A stretch of DNA of 64,000 nucleotides from Charina bottae (GCA_023362775.1 JALMGJ010000013.1:28886584-28950583), one strand, 5' to 3'. Positions 31,591 to 42,922 are shown, numbered from the stretch's first letter. Notes: generated by a model not told the origin, from the sequence alone. A program made the numbers and translations.

Positions 31591-32849
31591 GGTCTTGCTC
31601 TGCAGGGTTCCCTTGCCAGCTGAAATGGGGATACTAGCAGCTGTTCTAGTGTCAGCTGAACTCAAAGCCACCCATAACATTTCGATAATTGCTTCTGGGA
31701 ACTGCTGAAAAGTCCTGCAGCTTCTCTCTCTGTATTGCACATGCCATAGAGCAGGAAGAGGTTATTTTGGCCATCAGAAATAAAACCTCTCCAATAGATG
31801 GATATCTGTTTAAACACATTCAGTGAAGGGAGCTCATCACCCCCTGGTTAACTGGTTCCATTATTGAAATGGAATATTGAAGTTTTCCTCAATATTCCCT
31901 CTGCTTTGTATCCTTAGAATAATCTGGGCTTTAAACAACGGTAGGTGGGTCTCTCTCTTCTGAATATTTCTCATAGTTGCCATGTCTGAGGGTGGCCCTC
32001 TGGTTGTTTTTTGGAAGATGATCAGTCTCCAAAGTGCAAGCCTTGGTCTCTACACTCCCCATTAGTGACATCTTGCTTTTCAGGAGGGGAGGGGGCACTG
32101 CTTTTGGGACTCCGGGATCTTGTTGGAAGTTTGCACTTACTTGGCAATTATCCAGGAAAAGCTATTTTCAGCATTTCGTTGCTCATTAAATTAGGAGCCA
32201 TTTCTATGGTAGAGGGCTGTGAAGGCGGTTGTGTTCAGGGCTGAGTGGGTTTCCTGATGCTAGCTTTACCTTGGGCATCAACCCTGCTATATTTTTGAGC
32301 CGGGAAATGGTGCTACAGACCATTTCCTTTTCTCATCCTAATTCTGGCTAGTCTGGACAAGGGTTCCCTGAGCATGATCTAAGCCCCCGTCCTAGTTAGC
32401 TCCCGCCAGGCGTGGAGGCTAAGCCTAACCCTACTCCTCAAGCGCCTTAGAAGAAAAGTGCATTTGTGGCCAGTTGTGGCCTCTCCTCTGAGCAGCTGTC
32501 CTGAGGATTTCAGTGTTCTTCAAACTCCAGAAAACTATATTGGAAGACCTGCCCAATCAACTACCAGGATCCCAGCACTTGGTCCTGCTCTTTGCTCAGA
32601 TTGTCAGTTTAAAAAGTTTCCCCCCCGTGGAATCAGCCCCTGGGAATTGTCCAAAAGTGGTGACCATGTCCCACATCATCCAGTATATTGCTGCCCTAGT
32701 GAAGGAGTGGTGCAGGTGGGCTGAATCAGAAGCAGGAAGAATGGGCAAGTGAAAAGGAGAGAGGAAAAATTGCTCCCTCCCTCCCTTGCCAAAGACGCCA
32801 CCTGGCCTGTTGATGAAGGAGGCTAAGTTGGGTAGTCAGACGACACCTT
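31591..32849. other. Unassigned non-coding sequence
   Basis: No gene or classified repeat recognised. Open frames such as 32458-32724 are short and lack family resemblance. Confidence 0.45.
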
Positions 32850-33977
32850 GTCCTGGTTGGGCCTTGCACTCAGATTCAGGAAGGTGAAGGTTAAGGCTTT
32901 ATTGCATAATAAGCTTTTTCAACACGGAAGTCATGGAATGATGAAGAATGAACAGCAAGGCTTTACTTCAGATTGTTCCTCTGACAGTTGGAACCCACTA
33001 AAATCAAATATACAATTGAAGGCCACAAGGCTTGGGTACAAGACAAAATTCGCACTGAGTACAATGACAACTTGACAGGATTGCAATGAATACAGTGACA
33101 AGACTTGACAGGATTCGCCCTGAGTACAATGAAGAATGGCAGGATTGCAATGAATATAACGACAGGACTTGACAGGTTTCACACTGAGAACAATGACAAT
33201 GACAGGATTGCACTGAATATAAGACAAGGTGGATATGGACTACCTGCTTGGCTACTAGCAAACTGAGGAAACAGAGTCTTAACAATACACAGAACACAGC
33301 AGGCCCTAGGACCTGCACGGAAGCTTGACAGTTTCAAGCGAGGAACTTCCAGCCGGTCAGCTAGAAGATGGCGGCAGCACGGAGAGCAGCAGCAGTGACT
33401 CTGGAAGCAGCGGCAGCGAGACACAGGACAAGGACGGAGACAGCGGCACGGTGAGACAGCAAGCGGCAGCGGCGGGATCAGAGATGGCAGCGGCGACGGT
33501 AGGAATGGAGGTGGCAACGGTGGCGACAGGATCAGAAGCGGCAGCGGCGGAATCAAGGATGGCAGCGACGACGGCAGGAACGGAGGTGGCAGTGGCGAGG
33601 AGGTCAGCTGCGGGTTCTGGCGTGGGTGCTGGGTCCGAAGGGGGTGCAGGGCAAGGCTCCAAGGTCGGCTCCGGTGTAGTTTCTCCGGGTGGTGTCAAGG
33701 TCCTTGTGGAACGGTTGTCACCAACAACCTCTGCTTGTACCTGATGCCTTTTTATGCCCTGAATTTCCCGCCGCCGGCGAGCAGGAGCCAATCGCTGCTC
33801 TCTCTGTGTAGCCCTCTTCTCTGCTCTCCAGACTCGTGCACTGATTGGTGGCGGCCCCCCAATCAGCTGATTGTCAATCTCCTCAGCAACAAGCCTTCCC
33901 GCTCTTTCCTCAATCGTTTTTCCCGCGTTTTTTCCAACCACTATTTCCCCCTCCTCAGGTTCAGAATCAGACTCCAT
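32850..33977 (-). mobile_element. Unclassified retroelement-like sequence, possibly LTR-type
   Basis: On the minus strand a frame containing MESDSEPEEGEI and later a long Pro/Ala-rich tail (34052-33357) is followed by about 160 bp of imperfect repeats of the TCCTGTCAAGTC type and then an AATAAA at 32903-32898 near the end. This order would fit a gag-like ORF plus LTR, but I see no RT, primer site or paired LTR. The + strand frame 33325-33744 is a shadow of the same GC-rich repeats. Confidence 0.35.
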
Positions 33978-34690
33978 TCTGACACACCTGGAATTACAGG
34001 CAGTCTGGGAGAACAAAATAAAGCGGGATATAGGCTGATAGAATTTTGCCAAGACAATTCACTGTGCATAACAAACACTCTCTTCCAGCAACCTAAAAGA
34101 CGACTTTATACATGGACTTCACCAGATGGTCGACACCGAAATCAGATTGACTACATCATTTGTAGCCAAAGGTTGCAGACATCTATACAGTCGGTAAAAA
34201 CAAGACCTGGAGCTGACTGTAGTTTAGATCACAAACTTCTTATTGCACAATTTAGAATTGGAATAAAGAGAATAGGGAAGACCCACAGATCAGTTAGATA
34301 TGAGCTCACTAACATTCCTAATGAATATGCAGAGCAGGTGAAGAATAGATTTAAGTGACTAGATTTAGTAGATAGGGTCCCAGAAGAACTATGGACAGAA
34401 GTTTGCAACATTGTTCAGGCAACAAAAAACATCCCAAAGAAAAAGAAAACCAAGAAGGCAAGATGGCTGTCTGCTGAGACACTGGAAGTAGCCCAAGAAA
34501 GAAGGAAAGCAAAAGGCAACAGTGACAGGGGGAGATATGCCCAATTAAATGCAAAATTCCAGAGGTTAGCCAGACGAGATAAGGAATTATTTTTAAACAA
34601 GCAATGCGCGGAAGTGGAAGAAGACAATAGAATAGGAAGGACAAGAGACCTCTTCCAGAAAATTAGAAACATTGGAGGTAAATTTCAGGC
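33978..34690 (+). mobile_element. RTE/BovB LINE endonuclease fragment
   Basis: The translation contains LIEFCQDNSLCITNTLFQQ, RRLYTWTSPDGRHRNQIDYI and LDHKLLIAQFR, the APE-type endonuclease of BovB. It continues to the linker before RT (NRFK, then degraded sequence ending KIRNIGGKFQAKM). Interrupted by stops. Confidence 0.88.
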
Positions 34691-35085
34691 AAAAATGGAA
34701 AAGAGACATCGTGGTAGTAGACAAGGACCAGAAGACAGCGGTGGTGATAGACGTAGCGGTGCCAAGTGACAGCAACATCAGGAAGAAGGAGTATGAGAAG
34801 CTGGAGAAGTACCAGGGCCTGAAGGAGGAACTGGAGAGGATGTGGAAAGTGAAGGCCAAAGTGGTTCCAGTGGTGGTAGGAGCGCTCAGGGCTGTGACTC
34901 CCAAGCTGGGAGAGTGGCTCCAACAGATCCCACGAGCAACATCAGAGCTCTCTGTCCAGAAGAGTGCAATGCTAGGAACAGCTAAGACTGCACAGGATCC
35001 TCAAACTCAGAGGCCTTTGATAGAGGACCCGAGGTTGAGGAAGACACATACCACCCATAGGGGTGAGAAGGGAATTTTTAATATA
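34680..35085 (+). mobile_element. RLE-type LINE C-terminal fragment
   Basis: A separate frame (34672-35094) encodes RDIVVVDKDQKTAVVIDVAVP and EKLEKYQGLKEELERMWKVK. The pattern resembles the PD-x12-14-D restriction-like endonuclease of R2/R4/Dong-group LINEs, with P replaced by R. It starts where the BovB fragment stops and ends at the GATA array. Confidence 0.6.
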
Positions 35086-35129
35086 TGTAGATAGATGATA
35101 GCTAGATATATGATAGCTAGATATATACA

Positions 35130-35178
<49 letters not shown>

Positions 35179-35189
35179 GATAGATAGAT

Positions 35190-35232
<43 letters not shown>

Positions 35233-35324
35233 GATAGCTAGATAGCTAGATAGATGATAGCTAGATAGATGATAGCTAGATAGATGATAGCTAGATAGAG
35301 ATATAGAGATATAGAGATATAGAG

Positions 35325-35361
<37 letters not shown>

Positions 35362-35370
35362 TTACATATA
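35086..35370. repeat. (GATA)n microsatellite, Bkm-like
   Basis: Imperfect GATA/GATAGCTA tetranucleotide array following the 3' end of the RLE-type LINE fragment. Confidence 0.95.
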
Positions 35371-35377
35371 TATATCA

Positions 35378-35800
35378 ATCAAAGAGAATATTGGTAGCTC
35401 AGGGTTGAACTGTAGAGTCCATGGTGCTCTCTGAGCCTTGTTGTTTTCTTGCAGACATTTCATTGCCAGCCTAGGCAACATCTTCAGTGCGAAAAGGGAG
35501 TGGAACTTGCTCTCTGTTTATATACCCTGGCTTGTCCTGCCTGTGTTGGTTGGGGGTGTTGTACTCTCCTTGGTAGTACCTTCATTGGGTTGTTGTTTGC
35601 TGCTTGGTTGATTGAGTTAATAGTTCCTTGATTAGGGTCTATTGTGTTGTTTGATTGCTCCTCTGATGCTAATCTTGCTGTTAATCTTTGCCTATCTTGT
35701 TGTCGATTGCTGGCAAAGAGGTGTTCTGGTCTTCTGGTTTTTCTATTGTCTCTTATGAATGGTATGTAAATGTTGTTTACCTCTATGTGTCTGTTGATAT
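35378..35800 (-). mobile_element. Penelope-like terminal repeat with hammerhead core
   Basis: About 420 bp, repeated with a few differences at 38150-38546 in the same orientation. Its first part is also present inverted at 38555-38665. No RT is left beside it. It represents a different Penelope family from the element at 22286. Confidence 0.75.
35444..35496 (-). ncRNA. Hammerhead ribozyme core
   Basis: Minus strand: CTGAAGA (35487-35481), stem II TTGCC with loop TAGGCT and GGCAA, then GAAATGTC, giving a GUC cleavage triplet. GCA before the core pairs with TGC after the triplet, and TTTTC with GAAAA, as stem I with an AA bulge. The only weak point is a T-G wobble in the 2-bp stem III. Confidence 0.75.
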
Positions 35801-35807
35801 ATACTCT

Positions 35808-35812
35808 ATATA

Positions 35813-35846
<34 letters not shown>

Positions 35847-35880
35847 CTACATATACTATATATGTAGTATTTAATATTGT
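35808..35880. repeat. (TATATG)n simple repeat
   Basis: TATATGTATATGTATATG-type simple repeat next to the Penelope repeat. Confidence 0.9.
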
Positions 35881-36009
35881 AGTGATTTTAGACCTTTAAA
35901 TTTAGGAGGGTGTCTTTGTTCAAGGAATTTTCAGGTAACCCTGGGATAGCTGAAATAATTATTTTAGTTCTCACCTCTTTCCTTCTGGTATTAAGAATAA
36001 TGTGTATGG

Positions 36010-37955
36010 ACTCTCTTCACTGAATGAATGCAGTTGATCTGCTGGTTGGAGAAGATGGCAATATCGTGGACAACAGGGAGAAGGGTGAACTGCTGAATTC
36101 CTATTTTGCAGCCATCTTTTTCACAGAAGGAAAAAGTGGTCCAACCTGTCAGAAGGTGCACTGTGGGGGACAGAGGAGAAGTGCAGGTCAGAATAGGCAA
36201 GGAAGTGATGAGGAACACTTGCTGCTCCTTAAAATAAATTCAGGTTGCCTGGGCCACATGGATTGCATCCCAAAGTGTTAAAGCAACTGGCGGATGTGAT
36301 CTCAGAACCACTGACAGTAATCTTTGAGAACTCCTGAATTGCCAAAAGACTGGTAAAGAGCTAACGTTGTTCCAATCTTTAAAAAAGGAGAGAAATAAAA
36401 CCTCAGGAAACTATGTTCCTTGAACAAGGAATGCAAGAATGGTTATGGAAACATCAGCTTATCCCTTTAAGGTAGGCCAAGTCAAGAAACAGACTTCACA
36501 AAGAGTACTGGAACTCCGTTGTTGCGAGGTATATTAACAGAATCTTGAAAGCCTGTCAGAGTTTCTTTCTCTGCCCTCTTATAGCAAAGAAAATCAAGAC
36601 ACGGAAATCTGGAGTGTCTTTCCCGCCCCTCCTCTTTCCGTGGTAAGCTGATGTTTATGCAACTCCTCATGCATTACTTCTTCAAGGTTACCTCTGCATG
36701 CCTCTACACAGACCAATCAGCTTGTCATCAATGCCTGGGAAAATCCTAGAAAAGATAATTAAGCAATTGATTTGCAAGCACTTAGAAAGAAACGAGGTGT
36801 TTACTAGAAGGGTGTGTTAAAAATAGGACACGCCTACTGCTTTTCTTGACAAAGTGACTCCATTAATAGACCAAGGTAATGCTGGGGATGTACTGTACCT
36901 AGACTTCATGAAAGCGTTTGATAAAGCTTATCATCTCCTCCTCCTGATAAAATGAAGCAGTGTGGGATGCACCGTCTCATCGCCAGATGGATTTGCAGTT
37001 GATTGAACAACTGTGCCCAACACCTTGTCCGTAATGGATCTAAGTCTACGTGAAGAGCGGTATGCAGTGGGGCACCTCAGGGTTCTGTCCCGAGCTGTCT
37101 GCCGTTCCACATTTATATGTTAGATGGGGGGGGGGGGCAGGAGGGATTCTTACCAAATTTGCAGACAACACAAAGCTGGAGGTGGGGGGTTGCTAATTCC
37201 TCAGAGGATAAATTCAAGATAGAACTTGAACTTGGGTCTTCTCCAACAAAGTGCAGTTCAATGGCAAGAAATGTAGTAGAAAAAAATCAGGATAGATACA
37301 AGACAGGCGGTGACTGGCTCAGCAGCAGTACTTGTAGGAAGGATCCGGGTGTGCTGGTCGACTACAGATTAAGCATGGACCAGCAATGTGCTGCAGCTGC
37401 CAAAAGAGCCAGTGCAATTTTGAGCTCTATCCAAGAGATACTATATCCAGATCACAGGAAGTGATAGTTCCACTCCACAGTGTATTAGATCACATGTGGA
37501 ATACTGTGTCCAGTTTTGGTTGCCACAAAGGATGCTGAAGAACTAGAAAAAATGCAGGGAAATGTAACAAAGATTATGAGGGGTTTGGAGACTAATTCCT
37601 ATGAAGAACAGTTAATCAGACATGATTGAACGGCAGGAAAAACAGTGCTTAGCCTAAGACTAAAGGGATACATGATAGCAGTCTTCCAATAATGAAGGGT
37701 GTGGATTTATTCTCTGTAGTGCCCGAGGGAAGGACCAGAGCCATTGAGTGGAACCTTTACAGAGAGAGAGAGAGCCAAATTCAAAAAGGAGTTTTCTGAC
37801 AGAGAACTATTAAGCAGAGGAACACCCTGCCTCCAGTTGTAGGGGCTCCATCACAGGAGGTTTTCAGAAAAAGGTTAGGCAGCCATTTATCTGAGTTGAT
37901 TCCTGCACTGGGAAGGGAATTGAAGCCATATTATTTTATAATTCTATGATCACCC
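36010..37955 (+). mobile_element. CR1 LINE, RT and 3' end
   Basis: Translations in order: GEDGNIVDNREKGELLNSYF, KRANVVPIFKKGE-like, SMPGKILEKIIKQLICKHLE, LYLDFMKAFDKAYH (RT), GVLVDYRLSMDQQCAAAAKR and CVQFWLPQ-like. It closes with the CR1 3' ending ATAATTCTATGATC at 37941-37954. Frames are shifted and stops are present. A 255-bp insertion splits it at 36461. Confidence 0.88.
36453..36723. mobile_element. Unknown 255-bp insertion in CR1 with 8-bp duplication
   Basis: ATCAGCTT occurs at 36453-36460 and 36716-36723. Deleting 36461-36723 joins the CR1 codons for GNISL to SSMPGK in frame. The insert has no recognised termini; 8 bp would suit a hAT element. Confidence 0.6.
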
Positions 37956-38149
37956 TTTCATATCTTTTAAAAATATATTTTTTAAAATCTTAAAATCTGT
38001 TTTAAGTAAAAAGCAATTCAAGAGACCAGCAGCACCTCAAAGTGAAATTCTGGCCTCCAACAACCTGTCATCTTTCTATCTCAGAACAGTTTACCTGAAA
38101 ATCCACAGCAAATAGACTAGCTGAAAAATTAGCATGTTGTAGGCATAAC

Positions 38150-38546
38150 TATACTTTGGAGTCCATGGTGCTCTCTGAGCCTTGTTGTTTTCTTGCAGAC
38201 GTTTCATTGCCAGCCTAGGCAACATCTTCAGTGCAAAAAGGGAGTGGAACTTGCTCTCTGTTTATATACCCTGGCTTGTCCTGCCTGTGTTGGTTGGGGG
38301 TGTTGTACTCTCCTTGGTAGTACCTTGATTCGGTGGTTGTTTGCTGCTTGGTTGATTGACTGAGTTAATAGTTCCTTGATTAGGGTCTATTGTGTTGTTT
38401 GATTGCTCCTCTGCTGCTAATCTTGCTGTTAATCTTTGCCTATCTGGGTGCTGATTACTGGCAAGGAGGTGTTCTGGTCTTCTGGCTTTTCTATTGTCTC
38501 TTATGAATGGTATGTAAATGTTGTTTACCTCTATGTGTATACATAT
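38150..38546 (-). mobile_element. Penelope-like terminal repeat, second direct copy
   Basis: Matches 35406-35800 over about 390 bp with few changes. The CR1 LINE lies between the two copies. Confidence 0.75.
38190..38240 (-). ncRNA. Hammerhead ribozyme core
   Basis: Minus strand: CTGAAGA (38231-38225), stem II TTGCC/GGCAA, GAAACGTC with a perfect AC/GT stem III and GUC triplet. Stem I pairs GCA with TGC and TTTT with AAAA-type flanks. The most complete of the four related copies. Confidence 0.78.
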
Positions 38547-38554
38547 GACACATA

Positions 38555-38665
38555 ATGTTGCCTAGCCTGGCAATGAAATGTCTGCAAGAAAACAACAAGG
38601 CTCAGAGAGCACCATGGACTCCACAGTTCAACCCTGAGCTACAAACATTCTCTTTGATTGATAAC
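38555..38665 (+). mobile_element. Inverted, truncated copy of the Penelope terminal repeat
   Basis: Reverse complement of 35378-35485. It retains GAAATGTCTGCAAG but the CTGAAGA part is cut off at 38555, so no complete ribozyme is possible. Ends about 110 bp before the LRFN3 exon acceptor. Confidence 0.8.
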
Positions 38666-38775
38666 TGTACTTAGTTATTTGACTCCCAGGCAAATGTTGT
38701 TTCCCATTAATTCCTCACTTTTGAAACATGTTTGGTTCAAATTAACATTGACGGGTTTGTCCATTTCTCTTTTAG

Positions 38776-40161
38776 GTGCCCTGTATATCTTACCATGGAA
38801 AAGCTGGCCCTCTGTCTTCTGTTTATGAGCACTGCCGTGCGGGCCATGATATGTCCCATGCGCTGCATGTGTCAGAGCCTGTCCCCATCTTTCACCATTC
38901 TCTGCACAAAAAACGGGCTGCTCTTTGTACCTCCTGCCATTGACCGACGGACAGCAGAACTCCGGTTGGTGGATAATTTCATCACAATTTTGCGAAGGAA
39001 GGACTTTGCAAACATGACAGACCTGATCCATTTAACACTGTCACGAAATACAATTAGTCATATTATGCCTTATGCATTTTTTGATCTTAAAGGCCTTCAT
39101 GCATTACACTTGGACACTAACCGACTCACCTATATTGACGAGGATCACTTCAAAGGGTTGATCAACCTTCGCCACTTAATTCTCAGTAACAACCAGTTAC
39201 ATTATATTTCACCTGGATCTTTTGATGATTTCATTGACATGATTGAGGATCTGGATCTGTCCTGTAATAATCTTGTTAATGTCCCCTGGGAAACTATTGG
39301 GAGGCTTTCAAATGCCAATACTATTAGTTTGGATCATAACCTCATAGATTTTGTTCCTGAAGGAATCTTCTCCAACCTTCACAAGCTGGCTCGGCTAGAC
39401 ATGACTTCTAACCAGTTGAAGAAGATCCCTCCAGACCCTCTTTTCTCCCGCATCCCTGTCTATGCCAAGCCCAAAGGCACCCCGCTGTCCTCTCTGGTCT
39501 TGAGCTTTGGAGGGAACCCGCTGCACTGCAACTGTGAGCTAGTGTGGCTGCGGCGCCTGACACGGGAAGATGACCTGGAAACGTGTGCCTCCCCTCCAGA
39601 GCTGATGGGCAAGTATTTCTGGTCCATCAAGGAGGAGGAGTTTGTCTGTGAGCCTCCAATGATTACTCACAGAACTGCAAAGCAGGTGATCGTGGAAGGA
39701 CAGAATGTTTCCTTGAAATGCAGGGCAGTGGGTGACCCAGAGCCGCACGTGCGCTGGATTTCGCCTGGAGGAAAACTGGTCTCCAACTCTTCTCGAACAA
39801 TTTCCCATGAGAATGGGACTCTGGACATTGTGGCGACTTCCATGGAGGAACAAGGCACATACACTTGTATAGCATCCAATGCTGCAGGAGAGTCCACTGC
39901 ACCGGTTGAACTTCTGGTCAGCCCATACACTCATCTTGCGAATAGCACGAACTGTCACCGAGAAGCTGAGACAGGCCCGTCAGATAGTCTCATCTCAGCC
40001 AAGTCTAGCTTCTCTAATGAAACCAAATCTCACCAAGTTGCTGTTGCCGAGCTGACCTCATCTTCTGCTCTCATCCAGTGGCCTTCACAGCACCATATTC
40101 CTGGAATACGGATGTTCCAGATCCAGTACAACAGCTCTGCGGATGATATCCTGGTATACAG
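38776..40161 (+). CDS. LRFN3: LRFN3 coding exon 1 (with 19-nt 5' UTR)
   Basis: Acceptor TCTCTTTTAG at 38766-38775, ATG at 38795. It carries signal peptide, LRRs, Ig domain and the first half of FN3 in a single large exon, typical of LRFN genes. The donor is ACAG/GTACGC; the open frame runs a few codons into the intron and then stops. Confidence 0.9.
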
Positions 40162-42922
40162 GTACGCATTCCCATTTCAGAGATGCTATTGCCAAGTTTA
40201 TTAGTTTATTTCCGAAGCGGCAGCAGCTGCAGAAAGCTCAACAACTGGAGGAGTAAATAAGGCACTGCTTGCGTGATGCCTTTGCACTGAATGAGGTGGG
40301 AGGATGGGAGGAAGTTCCTCAAGAAGCAGCATCATGAAAAGAGAAGTGTCTCCCATTCAAAAGGGAACATCCAATCCATAACATTCCTTTTAAACTTGAA
40401 CTTCATCTTGATGAGAATTGTACTAAAAACAGGGTAGTCAATTGACTTTTATTTTTGTGCCTTGATTCCTGGGGACTGCCTGGACTAGTCCCTGCTGTTT
40501 TCTTGGCAACATTTTTGGGAGTGGTTTGCCCTTGCGTTCTTCCTAGGGCTAAGAGAGAGTGACTGGCCCAAAGTCACCCAGCTGGCTTCATGCCTAAGGC
40601 AGCATTACTCACCATCTCCTGGCTTCTAGCCTGGTGCCTTTAGCCACTGCACTAAATTGGCTCTCAACCTAAACTTGACACTATTTCATTTATATGTCAA
40701 GTAGTGCAGAGGTAGCGTACTGCAGGAACCTGAGCAGGATCGGGACCATTGTGGCAGGCAAGAGGGTGGATTCAGCTCTTGAATAATCTTAGTGAAAATC
40801 TCTCAAAAGTGACTAATATCTGTAATTGGTTGGAAATTGCCTCCTGGGCCTAATAGTAGCTGGGGATAGTGCACACTCCTCCCTCCGTCCCTCCCTCCCT
40901 TCCTGGTGAGTAGTTTATGAGATCAGTGAACTAGAGACGACTTAATCTCCCCAATTTGCCACAGTCCTAATTCTGCTCACCACAGCAAGTGAAATATGGC
41001 CTTGGGTTAATTTCATGTTTAGATGGATCAGTTAATTTCATGTCTAGGTTGATTAGAGAAAAGCCTATATGTCAGGCCTCTGTATAATGCAAAAAAATTA
41101 TTTAAAATGTATATTCAGACGATACTCTTGCTTTGTCAGAGTAAGAGTAAGAATGCATCATCAACTCTGAAGCAGTTAAAAAACAGAGCCCTGAATGTTG
41201 ATGCTACAGAAAACTTCATAAAAAATGCTATTATCAAGAAACCTTTGGTTATTGGGTGATCTAAAATCATTTATGTATGTATGCATTTATTTCAATTTAT
41301 ATGTCCACCCATCTCAACATGTTAATAAGCAAAAAACAGTAATGCAAACCTGTGAAGTTCCTTTCATAGTCCCATCATATCCTGTACCTGCAAAGGGGTG
41401 TACACCTTGCAGAAGTTAGGCAAAAAATTAGGAGGAGTCTGGTAGCTCCTTTTCCTACAAACAAATGTTATTAAAAGGCAGACTCTTTCATAAACTGCAG
41501 TTTACCTGAAGAGCCATGGCTCATGAAAGCCGCTGCCTTTTAATAAAACATGCGACTGTAGTCAGAAAAGGTGCTCCCATACCCCTTCTCATTTCAGCAG
41601 GCTCCGAGTCAATTGCATTTGGACAAAGTTCATCCCTTTGGAGACGTAGGCCGGTGCCCCTGTTGCCATAAAAGCAATTTCCTGTTCAAAGTTGACAAAA
41701 CAACAACCGATGCTTCTCAAGCATAGATTCAGGCTTGGTTTTGCACTTGCAAGGAGGTTGATGAGACCGTTATTCACCATCTTGGATTTTATATTCTATA
41801 TTTTATTTTTTGTATTTTTTATTTATGTGTATTTACTGTATATTTATATTGTATGATTTTAGCGATGTTTTAGTCTTTTATCTTCAATTGTTTGTAAACC
41901 GCCCAGAGTCGTTGCAATACAAGATGGGCGGTAAAGAAATATGATAAATAAAATAAAAATAAATAAAATAAACGAGGCCAGCCAAAGTAGCAGTCTGTCT
42001 ATGCTAAAGTGCATTGCTCTGTACCCTTTTTGAAATTTGCATCCTTATAGCATTCCCTCTCAGTGTTCTTCTGTATTTACTAGGCAAGTAATTGGTAGTT
42101 GCCCATTCGACTTCCTGGCACAGAGGTCTGTGGGGAGGGGGGGTGGGGCAAGTACATTGTGATGTCACAACACAAACTGCACTCCATATATCCTTGTGTG
42201 CAACATTGTGATGCCAGTGCAAAAAGGCAGAAGGCATCATGATGTCATAACACACATTTTGCAATTTTAATATCACTGTGGTTACAAATGGACACTTATG
42301 CTACCCAGGCAGCTGATGGCTATCCTGTTCATCCTTTTAGCCTTTCAGAAAGACAAGGGAGTGAAGAGAGATGATGCTTTGTGGTTCTCTTGCTACAGAC
42401 TTTGTCTTCTCTTGCAGGATGATTCCAGCTGCCAGAAAGTCTTTCTTCCTGACCGACCTGGTTGCTGGGCGTGACTATGACCTGTGTGTCCTCGCTGTTT
42501 ATGACGATGGTGCGACTTCTCTGACAGCAACCCTGGTGGTGGGGTGTGTGCAGTTCACCACGGAGGAGGCATACCGGCAATGTCAGTCCCTCCATGCCCA
42601 GTTTCTTGGTGGAACCATGATTATCATCATTGGAGGCATCATTGTGGCCTCCGTCCTTGTTTTTATCTTCATGCTGCTGCTGAAATACAAAGTTTACATC
42701 AACCATCACAAAATTAAAAACACGGAAGTGAATAACGTTTGCTCCCAAACCAATGGTAGTAGTCAAAGTAACTCTGTGGCACATTCCAGTTCCAAACTGG
42801 CTGAATGGCTCCAGCAAGAATGTTCAAGCTTGCCGCTTAGAGGCAAAACTATATTAGATTTTGAGTATGAACGAGCAGCCCCTACAGAAGTGTCTGTTTT
42901 AAGAAGCGAAGCCTTTCCTTAG
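38795..42922 (+). CDS. LRFN3: LRFN3 (SALM4), synaptic LRR-Ig-FN3 adhesion protein
   Basis: Type I membrane adhesion protein of the LRFN/SALM family, which acts at synapses and in neurite outgrowth. The coding parts are 38795-40161 and 42418-42922 and join through a split Arg codon (AG/G), giving 623 aa; the human protein is about 628 aa. Order of domains: signal peptide 1-17; LRRNT from C20; about seven LRRs at 50-225; LRRCT from about 240 (C245); Ig domain with C309 and C358; FN3 at about 410-505; one transmembrane helix at 521-544; a short cytoplasmic tail of about 79 aa. The tail lacks a C-terminal PDZ-binding motif, as described for SALM4 and unlike SALM1-3. The blocks [11 protein letters not shown] and [10 protein letters not shown] favour LRFN3 over LRFN1, 2 and 5. 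The ATG has an excellent context (ACCATGG), and an acceptor at 38775 implies an upstream noncoding exon. Confidence 0.9.
40437..40672 (-). mobile_element. tRNA-derived SINE, inverted
   Basis: Same family as 20624-20871. Minus strand head GAGAGCCAATTTAGTGCAGTGG. More diverged and with no clear target duplication. Confidence 0.8.
41765..41975 (+). mobile_element. L2/CR1-like LINE 3' tail
   Basis: Ends GTAAACCGCCCAGAGTCGTTG...GATGGGCGGTAAAGAAATATGATAAATAAAATAA. Confidence 0.65.
42418..42922 (+). CDS. LRFN3: LRFN3 coding exon 2
   Basis: Acceptor CTTGCAG at 42417. The first base completes Arg456. Encodes the rest of FN3, the membrane segment beginning [19 protein letters not shown] and the cytoplasmic tail. 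Stop TAG at 42920-42922. Confidence 0.92.

Larger units (their letters stand above)
40162..42417. other. LRFN3 intron between the coding exons
   Basis: GT-AG intron of 2.26 kb that splits the FN3 domain. It holds a SINE at 40437-40672, a LINE tail at 41765-41975 and, at 42150-42260, several imperfect ATTGTGATGTCA units. The remainder is unassigned. Confidence 0.8.

Noticed and set aside
33325..33744. Plus-strand Ala/Gly/Ser-rich frame
   Set aside because: Shadow of GC-rich imperfect repeats inside a retroelement-like segment.
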